Assembly (NCBI GenBank): GCA_046760905.1
Contig: JBHIFB010000009.1
Location: forward strand, 1-43,768
Length of the DNA: 43,768 bases
Origin: JBHIFB01 sp046760905
GTDB taxonomy: Bacteria > Gemmatimonadota > CAZMKB01
Reading direction: 5' to 3'
Shown here piece by piece: positions 33,637 through 43,755 of the stretch (positions are counted from its first letter, which is position 1; every line of letters begins with the position of its first letter). A program made the translations under genes and the position numbers. A model generated the notes under the pieces. It saw nothing but the letters and a program-made list of their open reading frames with translations. It was not told where the DNA came from and made no database searches.

Positions 33637-35724
33637 TTGAAGTCAAAGGCTTTGCTTCCAATGCTTTGCATCACACTTTACTCATTTGCCTTTCCCGCAC
33701 AGGCGGATGAATCAGGAAAAAGCAGGAGGTTCTTTGAAACCGAGAAGCATGTATGGGTTTACTTCAATGATAAGGGGGAAGCGAAGGGGTTCGACCAGCG
33801 GCTCATGCTGGAGCAATCTGCGAGAGATCTTCTGCCGCGGGCAAGGGCCCGCAGGGAGAAGTCCATGAACGGCAACCTGGTCGACTACAGGGATATCCCG
33901 GTATTCGATGAATATATAGATGAGATAGTCAATCTAGGAGCAAGGCTGAGGCACAGATCGCGCTGGTTGAATGCTGTTAGCGTCGCTGCCGATCTGGAAC
34001 TCATCAGCCGGCTTGAAAAGCTCCCCTTTGTTCTCAGGGTGGAGCCCGTTAGGAGGCTGGCCAGATCAGGTCCGAGGGTGCCACGTGTCAGCGAGGAACT
34101 GAACATGAATGGAAGAAAACTTCCGTTCAGCCTTCATCTGGCATCAGCCGATACGGCGATCTACGGGCCTTCGTTCTCGCAGCTCGATGAGATAGGCGTC
34201 GTTGCCGCCCACGACTCGGGTTACACGGGAGCCGGGGTGCTGGTCGGCATGTTCGATACCGGCTACTACAAGACACACCAGTCTCTGAGAAACCAACCAA
34301 TCGTTGCCGAGTATGATTTCGTCTTCGGCGATGGGGAGACGGGTAATGAGCCTGAAGACGATCCCTATGCCCATTTCCACGGCACGTGTACCTGGTCTGC
34401 TCTCGGGGGGTATGCCCCCTATGCACTGATCGGACCGGCCTATGGGGCCTCGTTCTTCCTCGCCAAGACGGAAGACATACGATCCGAGACCCCGGTGGAA
34501 GAGGATAACTACGTCGCCGCACTGGAATGGGCGGACAGCCTTGGAGCGAGCGTTACGAGTGCATCTCTTGCATACAGGGAGTTCGATGACCCGCAGTATG
34601 ACTACCAATGGGAGGATATGGACGGTAACACCGCAACGATCACGGTGGCGGTCGATGTCGCGGCCTCCCGGGGCATCCTGGTTGTGAATGCAATGGGGAA
34701 CGAAGGCGATGCGCCCGGTAGCCTCTGGACACCGGCCGATGCGGATAGTATGCTCGCATGCGGCGCCGTGGACGAGTACAACAATGTCGCTGGGTTCAGC
34801 TCACGGGGTCCCACATATGACGGAAGGACCAAACCGGAGGTCGTAGCACGGGGTGTGGACACCTACTGCGCGTCGGCTTCATCGGCGAACTCCTATACGT
34901 ATGCCGGAGGAACCTCACTTTCGACACCGCTGGTCGGGGGTTCGGCTGCAATCGTATTCGAGGCCCATCCCGAGTGGGGAGCCATGGAGGTGAGGGACGC
35001 CCTGATGCAGACCGCGGACAATTCACAGAGCCCCGATAACGACCGCGGATGGGGAAGAATAGACGTCCAGGCGGCGATCTACGATGTTTCGCCTCCGATA
35101 TTCCCAGTTCCCTTCGACTTGATTTCCCCCACAGACGGGGATTCGACAGGATCAGACGAGATCCTGTTCATCTGGAATTCCTCGAGGGATACAGACACGG
35201 AGGATCCCGTATCTTACAGGCTCCTCATCTCAAACGACGAGGAGATGAGCGATTTAGTTCACGAAGTGGATCTTGCAGACACCAGTACACTGCTCGATGC
35301 GCACAACATTCTGGCCCAGAACACGTTCTACTACTGGACGGTACTCGCTATCGACAGCGACTTGAGATATCGTATGGCGAGAGTTACGCGGGCTTTTTTC
35401 ACCGGTTCCCCCACAGGGATCGATGAGGAAGATGGCGTGCCGAAGACCTGGGGTGGTCTGCTTCAGAATTACCCCAACCCGTTCAATCCATCGACAACCA
35501 TAACGTTCTCCGTTCGAGAGAGGGCCAGAGTCAGGCTGGATATTTTCGACCTGAGAGGCCGGCTGGTGAAGAGGCTCATCGATACGGAGATGACTGGTGG
35601 TGTGCATCATGTTGGGTGGGATGGAAGGGATGAAGCGGGCATGATGCTTGGAAGCGGCGTCTATTTATACCGGCTCAGCGCTGATGATGGGATGGTGACG
35701 AGGAAGATGAACCTTCTGAGATGA
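33637..35724 (+). CDS. Secreted S8 subtilisin-like protease with C-terminal sorting domain
   Basis: This 695-residue protein has a signal peptide (about 1-24, ending PAQA), a propeptide-like region (about 25-140) and an S8 catalytic domain with the complete triad: D207 in MFDTG, H248 in HGT, S427 in GTSLSTP. A fibronectin/Ig-like domain and a C-terminal FlgD-like domain follow, the latter starting LLQNYPNPFNPSTTI and ending TRKMNLLR, the form used as a type IX-like sorting tail in FCB bacteria. It should act outside the cell. I chose the TTG at 33637 with AAGGAGG 4 nt upstream; the frame is open further back. The stop overlaps the next gene's ATG (ATGA). Confidence 0.9.
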   Translation: MKSKALLPMLCITLYSFAFPAQADESGKSRRFFETEKHVWVYFNDKGEAKGFDQRLMLEQSARDLLPRARARREKSMNGNLVDYRDIPVFDEYIDEIVNLGARLRHRSRWLNAVSVAADLELISRLEKLPFVLRVEPVRRLARSGPRVPRVSEELNMNGRKLPFSLHLASADTAIYGPSFSQLDEIGVVAAHDSGYTGAGVLVGMFDTGYYKTHQSLRNQPIVAEYDFVFGDGETGNEPEDDPYAHFHGTCTWSALGGYAPYALIGPAYGASFFLAKTEDIRSETPVEEDNYVAALEWADSLGASVTSASLAYREFDDPQYDYQWEDMDGNTATITVAVDVAASRGILVVNAMGNEGDAPGSLWTPADADSMLACGAVDEYNNVAGFSSRGPTYDGRTKPEVVARGVDTYCASASSANSYTYAGGTSLSTPLVGGSAAIVFEAHPEWGAMEVRDALMQTADNSQSPDNDRGWGRIDVQAAIYDVSPPIFPVPFDLISPTDGDSTGSDEILFIWNSSRDTDTEDPVSYRLLISNDEEMSDLVHEVDLADTSTLLDAHNILAQNTFYYWTVLAIDSDLRYRMARVTRAFFTGSPTGIDEEDGVPKTWGGLLQNYPNPFNPSTTITFSVRERARVRLDIFDLRGRLVKRLIDTEMTGGVHHVGWDGRDEAGMMLGSGVYLYRLSADDGMVTRKMNLLR

Positions 35725-38264
35725 GGATTATGAAAAGAGCATTTTTTGTGTTGCCTGCGTTTATTCTTTTCTCATTCGCAGTGAGGCTACATGCCCGGGG
35801 TCCGACTCCGGGTGCGAGTGAGAAAGTTGAAAAGGCTCTTGATCGAATAATCCGGGTGTGTCCGTCCGATTCTGTGGTTTCCGTGATCGTGGAGCTCGAA
35901 GGTGGTGTTGAGGCGAAGGCGGTGCGCTCTAAGCTTGAGGCAGAGGGGAGAAGCCGCCGGGAGGTGCATGGGATGCTGATTGAGAAGCTTAAAGCCGAAA
36001 ACGGTAAAGCTCAGAGCGATTTCCTCGACCGGCTCACAGAACGCATCGATCAAAGGGCGATAAGGAGGACGCGGTGTTTCTGGATCGCAAACCTTGTTGT
36101 CCTGGATGTAGAGGCGTCACAGATAAGGCGAATAGCTGATTTTGCGGGTGTAGAAAGGATTGTACTGAATCACACTCTTCACCTAACAGGTTACAAGGGT
36201 CGAAAAGCGCCCTCTGGGTCCGGAACAGAGTGGAACATAAAAAAGGTCAAGGCCCCTTCTCTGTGGAGCGCAGGCTTTTCGGGTAGAGGCATACTCATCT
36301 GCCTGATAGACTCCGGTGTGGACGGCACGCACCCGGCGCTTGGGGCGAAATGGAGGGGCTATAACGTTCCGGGTAGTTCGGCGAGCTGGCACGATCCGTA
36401 CAACTTCTCGAGCTTCCCTGTCGACGATGACGTTTCCATCGGACCTACCCACGGAACCCTGGTAACCGGGATTCTTTTGGGAAGTGAGGGGGGAGATACA
36501 GTGGGTGTTGCCCCTGCCGCCCAGTGGATCGCCGCTAACGCTTTCGAGGGGCCACTTCAGAGCTCGACTTTTGATGTCATCCTCGACTGCCTTGAGTGGG
36601 CGGCGGACCCTGATGGGGACCCAGGCACAGTCTCCGATGTCCCCGATGTTGTGAACAATTCCTGGGGGACTAACGCACAAAACGGTGCGGGATTGTGTCA
36701 GGACGTGCTGTGGGATGCGATAGATGCGGTAGAGGCGCTGGGTCCAATGCTATTTTTCGCCGCTGGAAACTATGGTTCGGGTTCCATGACGATATCATCG
36801 CCCGCAAGCCGTATCGCCTCGGATGTTAACACCTTCGCCGTTGGTGCAACAGATAGCTCCGATCAGGTAGCTTCCTTCTCCAGCCGGGGTCCATCCCCCT
36901 GCGACGGGATGACTGTGAAGCCGGAGGTCGTGGCTCCGGGCAAGGGGATCAGATCGAGCCGCGGAATCGAGGCGGGCGGCGGATACCAGGACGGCCAGGA
37001 TGGCACCTCCTTCGCCACCCCCCATGTGTCGGGTGTCGCAGCCCTTCTGAGGCAGTTTAGCTCAACGTCCAGCAGGGACGAGATAAAGAGGGCGATACTT
37101 AACTCAGCGGTTGACCTGGGGGATCCTGGCGAGGACAATTCCTACGGCATGGGCCTCGTCGATGCTTCCACTGCGGCAGATCGTCTCGGAGGTCCAACAT
37201 CTTCCGTGCTGAGATTGATCCGCCTTGAGCCCGCACCTCTTGTATTCACTCCGGGTGACACGGTACGGGTGACGGCGGTTATCTACAACATGGGCCTCGA
37301 GGCATCCGATGTGCGGCTAGAGATGAGCGACCGCTCCGGGCTCGTGGAGGTCATAGACCCAACGGCGAATCTCGGGATAATAGGTTCCTACGAGGAAAAG
37401 GACAATTCCCAGGATCCATTCATCCTCTATACAAGATCGGGGGCAGCCAGGGGAAGCGAGGTCAGGCTGGGATTGAACATCTCTTCACCGGACGTAGAAG
37501 AGGAATTCACTCTCAGTGTATTCGTGGGCGAGGAAACTGTTGCCGGTCACCTGGATCACAGCGCGGGCAACGTTACCTTCACAGTCACGAACTTCGGTCA
37601 GTACGGTTACTACAACAGGGCCGACCTCGTGGGATCAGGATTCGTCTTCCCGCGTGGCGGTGAGAACTGGCTTTTTGAGAGTTTCTTCCTCGCCGGAACG
37701 GGCGAGCAAACGGTCTCGGATGGAAGAGGGAATGTCGAGACGGACTGGCGTCCGGCTGAAGGCGGTAACATATACATCCTCCGTGGCGGTGGGAAAGCCG
37801 ATGAAGAGGGCAGGGCACGATTCGAGGATTCAGAGGCTCCTTCTCCACTTCCAGTTCACGTATATCAGAGGAGCTATGCATTTTCAGACCCGGAAAACGA
37901 GGATTTCATCATTCTCCACTACCTGTTGAGAAACGAAGGGACGGCACTGCTTGAAAATCTTTACGCAGGGCTCTATTTCGACTGGGATATTGATTACTAT
38001 TCTTACGGCGGAAACGATGTCGGCTGGATAGACACTCTTTCACTCGGCTACATGTACGATAGTGGATTCGAGGAGCGCTTCGGAGTTTCACTTCTTGCGG
38101 GTCCCCTTGCCTCGCACAGGGCGATAGACGTGAGGCAGGAACTGTACGATGTTTTTGGCAACCCCAACTTCACCGACAGGAAGAAGTGGGACTTCCTAAC
38201 CGCCGGTTTCGAGCAGCCTGTCAGCACGGACTCAGCGGATTGGGCGCATATGCTGTCAGCATAG
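35721..38264 (+). pseudogene. Second S8 protease, N-terminal part of a frameshifted gene
   Basis: This 847-residue frame has a signal peptide (about 1-29), a propeptide-like region, and an S8 domain with an intact triad: D197 in LIDSGVDG, H244 in THGT, S430 in GTSFATP. The oxyanion residue lies in FAAGNYG. A CARDB-like domain (about 505-610) and a large beta-rich region follow. The frame stops at 38262-38264 in mid-domain, while the rest of the protein continues in the -1 frame (next entry). The first part is intact enough to make an active but untethered protease. The ATG at 35721 overlaps the stop of the previous protease; an ATG at 35730 is an alternative. Confidence 0.85.
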
Positions 38265-39328
38265 GACCGGCCGACAGCGTTGAGATCGCATTTTCCGTAA
38301 CAGCGGGGATGGGGTTGGATGATCTCGCTCGGAATGCCGCAAGGGCGAGGGATATGTGGGCTCAGATCGGGAGCAATCCTCCACCCGGTTTCGTAATAAG
38401 CATCCTCCCTGACGCTATACTCAACGAGTATCTCACGATAAGCGCCGTCCCGAGCGAGAAGCTCGCCGGTGAGCCTGTTCTCACGGTGGACGGTGACAGC
38501 CTGTCTATCGAAACGATATCAGCCGGAGATGTCGATTTGTACAGCGCTGAATATCTGGTGCAGAGTGAAGGAGATCATCTGGTCTCGGTAACCGGAATTG
38601 ATCAAGGCGGAGCCTCTGGTACCTCCATCGAGTGGTTTACAGCACTAAGTGTGGGTCCAGGTGAAGGTGGAGACATGTCAAGCAGAGACGGGAGATTCAA
38701 GTTCTCCTTCGAAGAGGGAACCTTAGAACGAGAAGGATTCATATATTTCACCGATTCGGCGGGTGAGATCCCCCCACTTCCGGAGGGGATTGTCGCTGTC
38801 TCTGGCCCATATTCACTGCTTCCCCTCGGCCTGCAATTGAAACGGCAGGCTACAGTGAGTTTTCGCCTGAGTTATGTGCCGGGTGAGGTGTCGCCCGATT
38901 CTTTGAAAATTCTTGCACTTTCAGGGGGCAAGTGGGTCGAACTGACCACGAGCGTTCTCGGTGAGGATGAGGTAGGGGCCCGCGTTTTTGATCTGGGTAC
39001 ATACTTACTCTCGAGTGGCGGCGGTGTGGGGGGACTACCCGGAAGATATTTACTCTCTCAGAACTTCCCGAATCCCTTCAATCCGCATACGACAATACTG
39101 TTCGATGTGCCCCAAGGGGAGGAAGCTGCGAGGGTGAAGATCGCTATATTCAACCTCAGAGGACAACTTGTAAGTACACTTTTTCAGGGGGAAAAAAGCC
39201 CCGGCAGATACGAGTTGGTCTGGGATGGAAGGGATTCCCGCGGAGAGGAAGTGGGAAGCGGGATCTACCTCTGCACGATGACAGTTGAGGGCTTCGCCCA
39301 GACGAGAAAGATGGTTTTGCTGAGATGA
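38186..39328 (+). pseudogene. Second S8 protease, C-terminal part with sorting domain
   Basis: This frame continues the protein of 35721-38264. Meaningful sequence starts near 38257 (SIGPADSVEIAFSVTAG), and it ends with a FlgD-like sorting domain: LLSQNFPNPFNPHTTI, GYELVWDGRD-type core and TRKMVLLR at the end, matching the tail of the first protease. Both frames are open across 38186-38264, but protein sense changes at about 38250-38260, consistent with one lost base. I see no XXXYYYZ slippery heptamer in the overlap, so a mutation or sequencing error is more likely than programmed frameshifting. There is no signal peptide of its own. Confidence 0.8.
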
Positions 39329-39412
39329 GTATTCGAATTCCAGAATTCCTTGGATACTTTGCGATTTTTGATGCAATCAAAACATTCAAACGATTGAGGT
39401 TTAGTTATAACT

Positions 39413-40942
39413 ATGAAAAGAGAGATACTGATAAACGCTTCAGAAAAGGAGTCACGAGTCGCGATCCTCGAGGACGAAGTCCTGGTGGAACTCCTCGTGG
39501 ATCGCCCAAGCGAACCAAAGCATCTTGGAGATATCTACAAGGGTGTAGTCACAGCAGTCCTTCCCGGAATGCAGGCTGCCTTTGTTGATATCGGTATAGG
39601 TAAGAGCGGGTTTCTGCATGTTTCCGATGTCACGGAGGAGATAAGGGAATCCGAATTCGACGACAATCACGATGTGAGGGCGCCTTTACGTCACCGGGCG
39701 TTAGGTAGGAAACAGTTCAATATCGAAGATCAGCTCAAGAAAGGCCAGGAGGTGCTGGTCCAGATTGCGAAAGAGCCCATCGGAACGAAAGGCGCGAGGC
39801 TCACCACCCAACTCTCCCTTCCAGGTAGGTTTCTCGTCTACATGCCATATATGTCACGGATAGGTGTTTCGAGAAAGATAGAGGATCCGGAAGAGAGGAG
39901 AAGGCTCAGACGGTTGATTGCCTCGATAAAACCGAAGGAGGGGGGGATAATCGTGAGGACCGTCGGGGAGGAGGTCTCGAAGAAGAACTTCGAGAGGGAG
40001 CTCTATTCCCTGAGACGTTCATGGAAGAGGATCAAGAAGAAAGCCATGGCTTCAAATGCGCCCAGCCTGGTCCATAAAGAGGCGAAGCTGACATCCAGTA
40101 TCATAAGGGATCTCTTCTCCGACAGGGTCGATTCTCTAATAGTGGATTCGGAATCCGAATACAGGGAGATCCGGAATTATCTCAAGGACGTTGCTCATGA
40201 CCTTCTCAAGAGAATAAATCTATACAGGGATAGTATACCACTATTCGATGCATACGGTATCGAGGATGAGATAGCCGATATATTCAATCCCGTCGTTTCC
40301 CTAGATAGCGGGGGATACATTGTTGTCGAGCCGACGGAAGCCCTCGTCTCGATCGATGTGAATACTGGCAAGTACACCGGTAAGAAGGATCCGGAGGAAA
40401 CCATACTCAGAACGAACCTTGACGCAGCTAAGGAGATCGCACGGCAGATAAGGCTCCGCAACATCGGCGGTATCATCGTATGCGACTTCATCGATATGGA
40501 AAACGAGGATAACAAGAGCAAGGTCATAGCGGAATTCAGACGTAACCTGGCTCGTGACCGGGCGAAGACGAAGGCCTATGAGATCACCGAGCTCGGTCTG
40601 ATAGAAGTCACCAGGCAGCGGATGAGTTCGGGCCTCTTCCAGGTGCTTTCCGATCCCTGTCCTGCCTGTGAAGGCAAGGGGAGGGTCCTTAGCAGTGAAA
40701 CGATGGCTCGAAAGATCGAGAGAGCCGTAAAAAGGGTTGGTGCACTGAGGGGAGAAAAGGCGCTGGAGGTGAGGGCCCATCCCAGAGTCGTTCTGTATAT
40801 CATGGAAGAGGAAAGGGAGACCCTGTCCCAGATAGAGAAAGAGTATAAACTCACGGTGACCTTCAGAGATGATCCGCTTTTGAAAGTAGATGAGTTCAAA
40901 CTCATGTCCATCCCTTCGAAGAGGGAGATAGCCCTGGGATGA
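39413..40942 (+). CDS. rng: Ribonuclease G/E family endoribonuclease
   Basis: This 509-residue protein has an S1 RNA-binding domain near the N-terminus (DIYKGVVTAVLPGMQAAFVD, then GFLHVSDV) and the RNase E/G catalytic core. The two magnesium aspartates fall at D315 (SIDVNTGKYTG) and D358 (VCDFIDME), 43 residues apart exactly as D303 and D346 in E. coli RNase E. The zinc-link CPAC is at 416-419. It lacks the long C-terminal scaffold of RNase E, so RNase G is the better name. It processes rRNA and mRNA. No strong ribosome site is seen before the ATG at 39413; GAGG lies about 12 nt upstream. Confidence 0.95.
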   Translation: MKREILINASEKESRVAILEDEVLVELLVDRPSEPKHLGDIYKGVVTAVLPGMQAAFVDIGIGKSGFLHVSDVTEEIRESEFDDNHDVRAPLRHRALGRKQFNIEDQLKKGQEVLVQIAKEPIGTKGARLTTQLSLPGRFLVYMPYMSRIGVSRKIEDPEERRRLRRLIASIKPKEGGIIVRTVGEEVSKKNFERELYSLRRSWKRIKKKAMASNAPSLVHKEAKLTSSIIRDLFSDRVDSLIVDSESEYREIRNYLKDVAHDLLKRINLYRDSIPLFDAYGIEDEIADIFNPVVSLDSGGYIVVEPTEALVSIDVNTGKYTGKKDPEETILRTNLDAAKEIARQIRLRNIGGIIVCDFIDMENEDNKSKVIAEFRRNLARDRAKTKAYEITELGLIEVTRQRMSSGLFQVLSDPCPACEGKGRVLSSETMARKIERAVKRVGALRGEKALEVRAHPRVVLYIMEEERETLSQIEKEYKLTVTFRDDPLLKVDEFKLMSIPSKREIALG

Positions 40943-41089
40943 CCGATCGTTCCAATTCATTGTGTACTGGCCTTTTTGGCAGGTCCTCGCTTTAAATTTA
41001 GCATTACGGTACCCAGAGCTCCCTGATTCGCTGCGAGAGACTTTTTCAGAGGCATCTTAATTTTTATCTGACAGGAGCGATTGCGAAAG

Positions 41090-41118
41090 TTGACTTGTAA
41101 CTCATTATATGATATAAT
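41090..41118 (+). promoter_or_regulatory. Strong promoter for the third beta-helix gene
   Basis: TTGACT (41090-41095) and a perfect TATAAT (41113-41118) are 17 nt apart. The leader to the GTG at 41166 would be about 40 nt. The 40943-41089 stretch holds no gene. Confidence 0.75.
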
Positions 41119-41165
41119 ATTAAAAAATAATCGCTGAAAAATACTTTATTAATATAGAGTACTAC

Positions 41166-42866
41166 GTGCAACGATTGTTACTTTTCTCTCTCATTCTTAC
41201 ATTATTCACGCTCCTCTATCCAACCCAATCTTTCTCGAAGGTTATTCACATCCCGGGCGACTCCCTTACCATTCAGGCAGGCATAAACGGCGCCGCTGAC
41301 GGGGATACCGTGCTGGTGGCCGATGGCACATATACCGGGCAGGGGAACCGTGATATCGAGTTTTTCGGGAAAGCTATCGTTGTGAAATCTGAAAACGGTC
41401 CCGAGGTCACGATCATCGACTGCGAAGGGAGCGAACAGGAACCTCACCGCGGATTCGCCTTCCGTAACCGTGAGGGCCCTGGATCGAAGCTGCAGGGATT
41501 TACTATCACAAATGGATGGAGCCGTTATGGGGGAGGGATCGCCTGCTGGAATTTTTCATCTCCGACTATAGAGGGTAACACGATCACCGGTAATACGGCT
41601 GAATACGGTGCTGGTATCCGATGTGATTACTCTCCAGCGATTATCAGGGACAACCTCATAGCTTACAACACCGCTCTCGTTGACGGCGGTGGCATCCGTT
41701 GTTACGATGCACTTGTAACCATCGAAGGGAACACAATTGTTGGAAATACGGCAGCGGATGTCGGCGGCGGGATATATTGTTATTACTCATCGCCTTCCGT
41801 TGAGAACAACACAATCATTGGGAATGTAGCTGGATACGGCGGCGGGATCGGTTGCTATTATACTGATCCAATCATCAGAGGCAACACGATCACATATAAT
41901 ACAGCGACCGATGACGGAGGGGGCATTTACAGCACAGATTTTTCTCCAACCATTTCTGCCAACAAAGTTTCAAATAACACAGCCGGCGATATTGGCGGAG
42001 GGATATACTGCCATCATTACTGTTCTCCGATCATCAACGATAACACGGTTTCTCGCAATTCCGCTAACCACGGTGGAGGCATCGGTCTCGGATTCAATTC
42101 CTCACCGTTTCTCGATGGTAACACGATAACGGATAACACAGCCATACAGTTCGGCGGTGGAATATTCAACTGGTACTCTTCCGGTACAGCTATCACCAGC
42201 ACGATCGTCTGGGCGAATCATGCGATGATTGGGCCGCAGATCTGGGTGGGTGATGCCTCGTTTCCCTCGATACTCATAATAGCTTATTCAGACGTGGAAG
42301 GGGGGCGGGATTCAGTGTACGTCGAGCCGGGATGCACCCTCTACTGGGGACCCGGCATGCTCGATGCAGATCCCCTTTTCGTATTGCCAGAGAGATTGGA
42401 CTATCGGCTCCTATGGGAATCACCCTGCATAAATGCAGGCTATCCGGATTCTCTGGATCCCGACGGGAGTCGAAGAGACCAGGGCGCCTTCTATTTCGAT
42501 CTCCGTAATGCAATCACCATCTACCTGACGCCCGACAAGGCGCGGGTTGAACAGGGAGATCAACTGGGTGTCACTTACACCGCCATCAACAAATGGTCCA
42601 GCGAGGAGGATGTCCTGTTCGAATCGAATGTGACGCTCCCCAATGGGAACACCGTCACCATACTGGGTCCCGACCTGTATACCTTACCACCTCATCACAC
42701 CATTCAGATTCACATGGTGCACGATATACCACAGAGAGCTCCTCTTGGTGATTACATGTATCGTTCCCTTGCCGGCTTCCCACGAGGATTCTTGATCGAT
42801 GAGGACTGTTTCGAATTCAGAGTCATAGAGCCGGATCGAATCATTAACGAAGTGCTTAAGCAATAG
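41166..42866 (+). CDS. Secreted right-handed beta-helix protein, third paralogue
   Basis: A protein of 566 residues with a signal peptide (about 1-22), the family N-terminal block (IHIPGDSLTIQAGINGAADG), about nine beta-helix turns each marked by GGGI followed by NTI and NTA, the closing block DADPLFVLPERLDYRLLW and SPCINAG, and the shared C-terminal beta-sandwich (ITIYLTPDKARVEQGD). It is the full, undamaged form of the protein at 4588-5566, and the codons are much more GC-rich than those of the two paralogues at 4.6-7.3 kb. Surface or secreted polysaccharide binding is the likely role. The GTG start has no clear ribosome site. Confidence 0.85.
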   Translation: MQRLLLFSLILTLFTLLYPTQSFSKVIHIPGDSLTIQAGINGAADGDTVLVADGTYTGQGNRDIEFFGKAIVVKSENGPEVTIIDCEGSEQEPHRGFAFRNREGPGSKLQGFTITNGWSRYGGGIACWNFSSPTIEGNTITGNTAEYGAGIRCDYSPAIIRDNLIAYNTALVDGGGIRCYDALVTIEGNTIVGNTAADVGGGIYCYYSSPSVENNTIIGNVAGYGGGIGCYYTDPIIRGNTITYNTATDDGGGIYSTDFSPTISANKVSNNTAGDIGGGIYCHHYCSPIINDNTVSRNSANHGGGIGLGFNSSPFLDGNTITDNTAIQFGGGIFNWYSSGTAITSTIVWANHAMIGPQIWVGDASFPSILIIAYSDVEGGRDSVYVEPGCTLYWGPGMLDADPLFVLPERLDYRLLWESPCINAGYPDSLDPDGSRRDQGAFYFDLRNAITIYLTPDKARVEQGDQLGVTYTAINKWSSEEDVLFESNVTLPNGNTVTILGPDLYTLPPHHTIQIHMVHDIPQRAPLGDYMYRSLAGFPRGFLIDEDCFEFRVIEPDRIINEVLKQ

Positions 42867-42874
42867 AGACGCCG

Positions 42875-43372
42875 GTGAATCGCATTTTATATTCCCTGGT
42901 TACTGCCTTCGCCTTTCTGCTAATCGTCTCCTGCCTCCTTTTTGATAGAGAGACGGTACCGATTGAACAACCTATCGAGTTCAGCCACAGGATTCATGCC
43001 GGAGAAAAGGGCATGCCATGCCTTTTCTACCACTCTCATGCCAGGAGGTCGACGGTCGCCGGTATTCCCCGTGTTAAGACGTGTATGGGGTGTCACAGGT
43101 CCATAGCCCGCAACAAGCCAGAAGTCCAAAAATTGGAGGCGTATCAGAAAAGCGGTGAGCAGGTTGAATGGAGAAGGGTTTATAAACTCGAGGATTTCGT
43201 GTATTTTTCCCACAAGCGGCATATACGTAAAGGAATCGATTGTTCACAGTGCCATGGTAAGGTCGAGGAGATGGACAGGGTTGTGAAGGTGAGGGAACTG
43301 ACCATGGGATGGTGCGTTAACTGCCACAGGGAGAGAAAAGCTGCGACAGACTGTCTAATTTGCCACAAATGA
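42875..43372 (+). CDS. ActA-like multiheme cytochrome (alternative complex III type), one heme motif lost
   Basis: This 165-residue protein has a hydrophobic N-terminus with IVSC (Cys20), a possible lipobox, then QPIEFSHRIHAG, four intact heme sites (CMGCH, CSQCH, CVNCH, CLICH) and the block FVYFSHKRHIRKGIDC. This is the layout of ActA, the pentaheme subunit of alternative complex III, which passes electrons from quinol. The expected first heme site reads CLFYH: the second cysteine is missing, so one heme probably cannot attach. GTG start, 9 nt after the beta-helix gene, without a strong ribosome site. The expected next subunit gene (ActB) does not follow directly. Confidence 0.75.
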   Translation: MNRILYSLVTAFAFLLIVSCLLFDRETVPIEQPIEFSHRIHAGEKGMPCLFYHSHARRSTVAGIPRVKTCMGCHRSIARNKPEVQKLEAYQKSGEQVEWRRVYKLEDFVYFSHKRHIRKGIDCSQCHGKVEEMDRVVKVRELTMGWCVNCHRERKAATDCLICHK

Positions 43373-43755
43373 AAAATCATCCACCCGATCCTCCCGACCA
43401 GAATTGCGAAAGCAGTGCAGTCGCACTCCTCTCGTTTCTCGACTCGCCTCCTCGCTTGGAAGATGGTCGTTTCCGTACCACTTCGATTTCAGGCACCAAC
43501 GATTCCGCAAGGTAGTTTATCATTTGGCATTTTTATAATTAATACTCTCCCACGTCAGGACCTACTTTTTCAACAATCTCACAATAAAAACCTGATAAAA
43601 GACATAATAAATATAATATTATTTAAGTATGTCATATTAACAGTTCATTTTCTTACAGGCAATATATCTTATAAAACATTAGCAGATTCAAAGGATATTA
43701 TTTCATTCGAGTGATTTTCGATAAAGCCACAATCACTTAAAAAGTAGAGGCCACC
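43373..43755 (+). other. AT-rich gap between the cytochrome and the right-edge gene
   Basis: No gene, hairpin terminator or repeat is convincing here. A 99-codon ORF crosses it (43415-43714), but it has no ribosome site, low-complexity content and a codon pattern unlike the neighbours. The composition shifts from balanced to strongly AT-rich after about 43540. Confidence 0.5.

Noticed and set aside
38186..38264. Programmed -1 frameshifting in the second S8 gene
   Set aside because: No XXXYYYZ heptamer in the right phase and no clear downstream pseudoknot could be seen; a base loss explains the data more simply.
40968..40985. GCC-TTTTT-GGC after the RNase G gene as a terminator
   Set aside because: The stem has only three pairs and no following T-run.
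43415..43714. 99-codon ORF in the gap near the right end
   Set aside because: No ribosome site, AT-driven composition and no recognisable domain.
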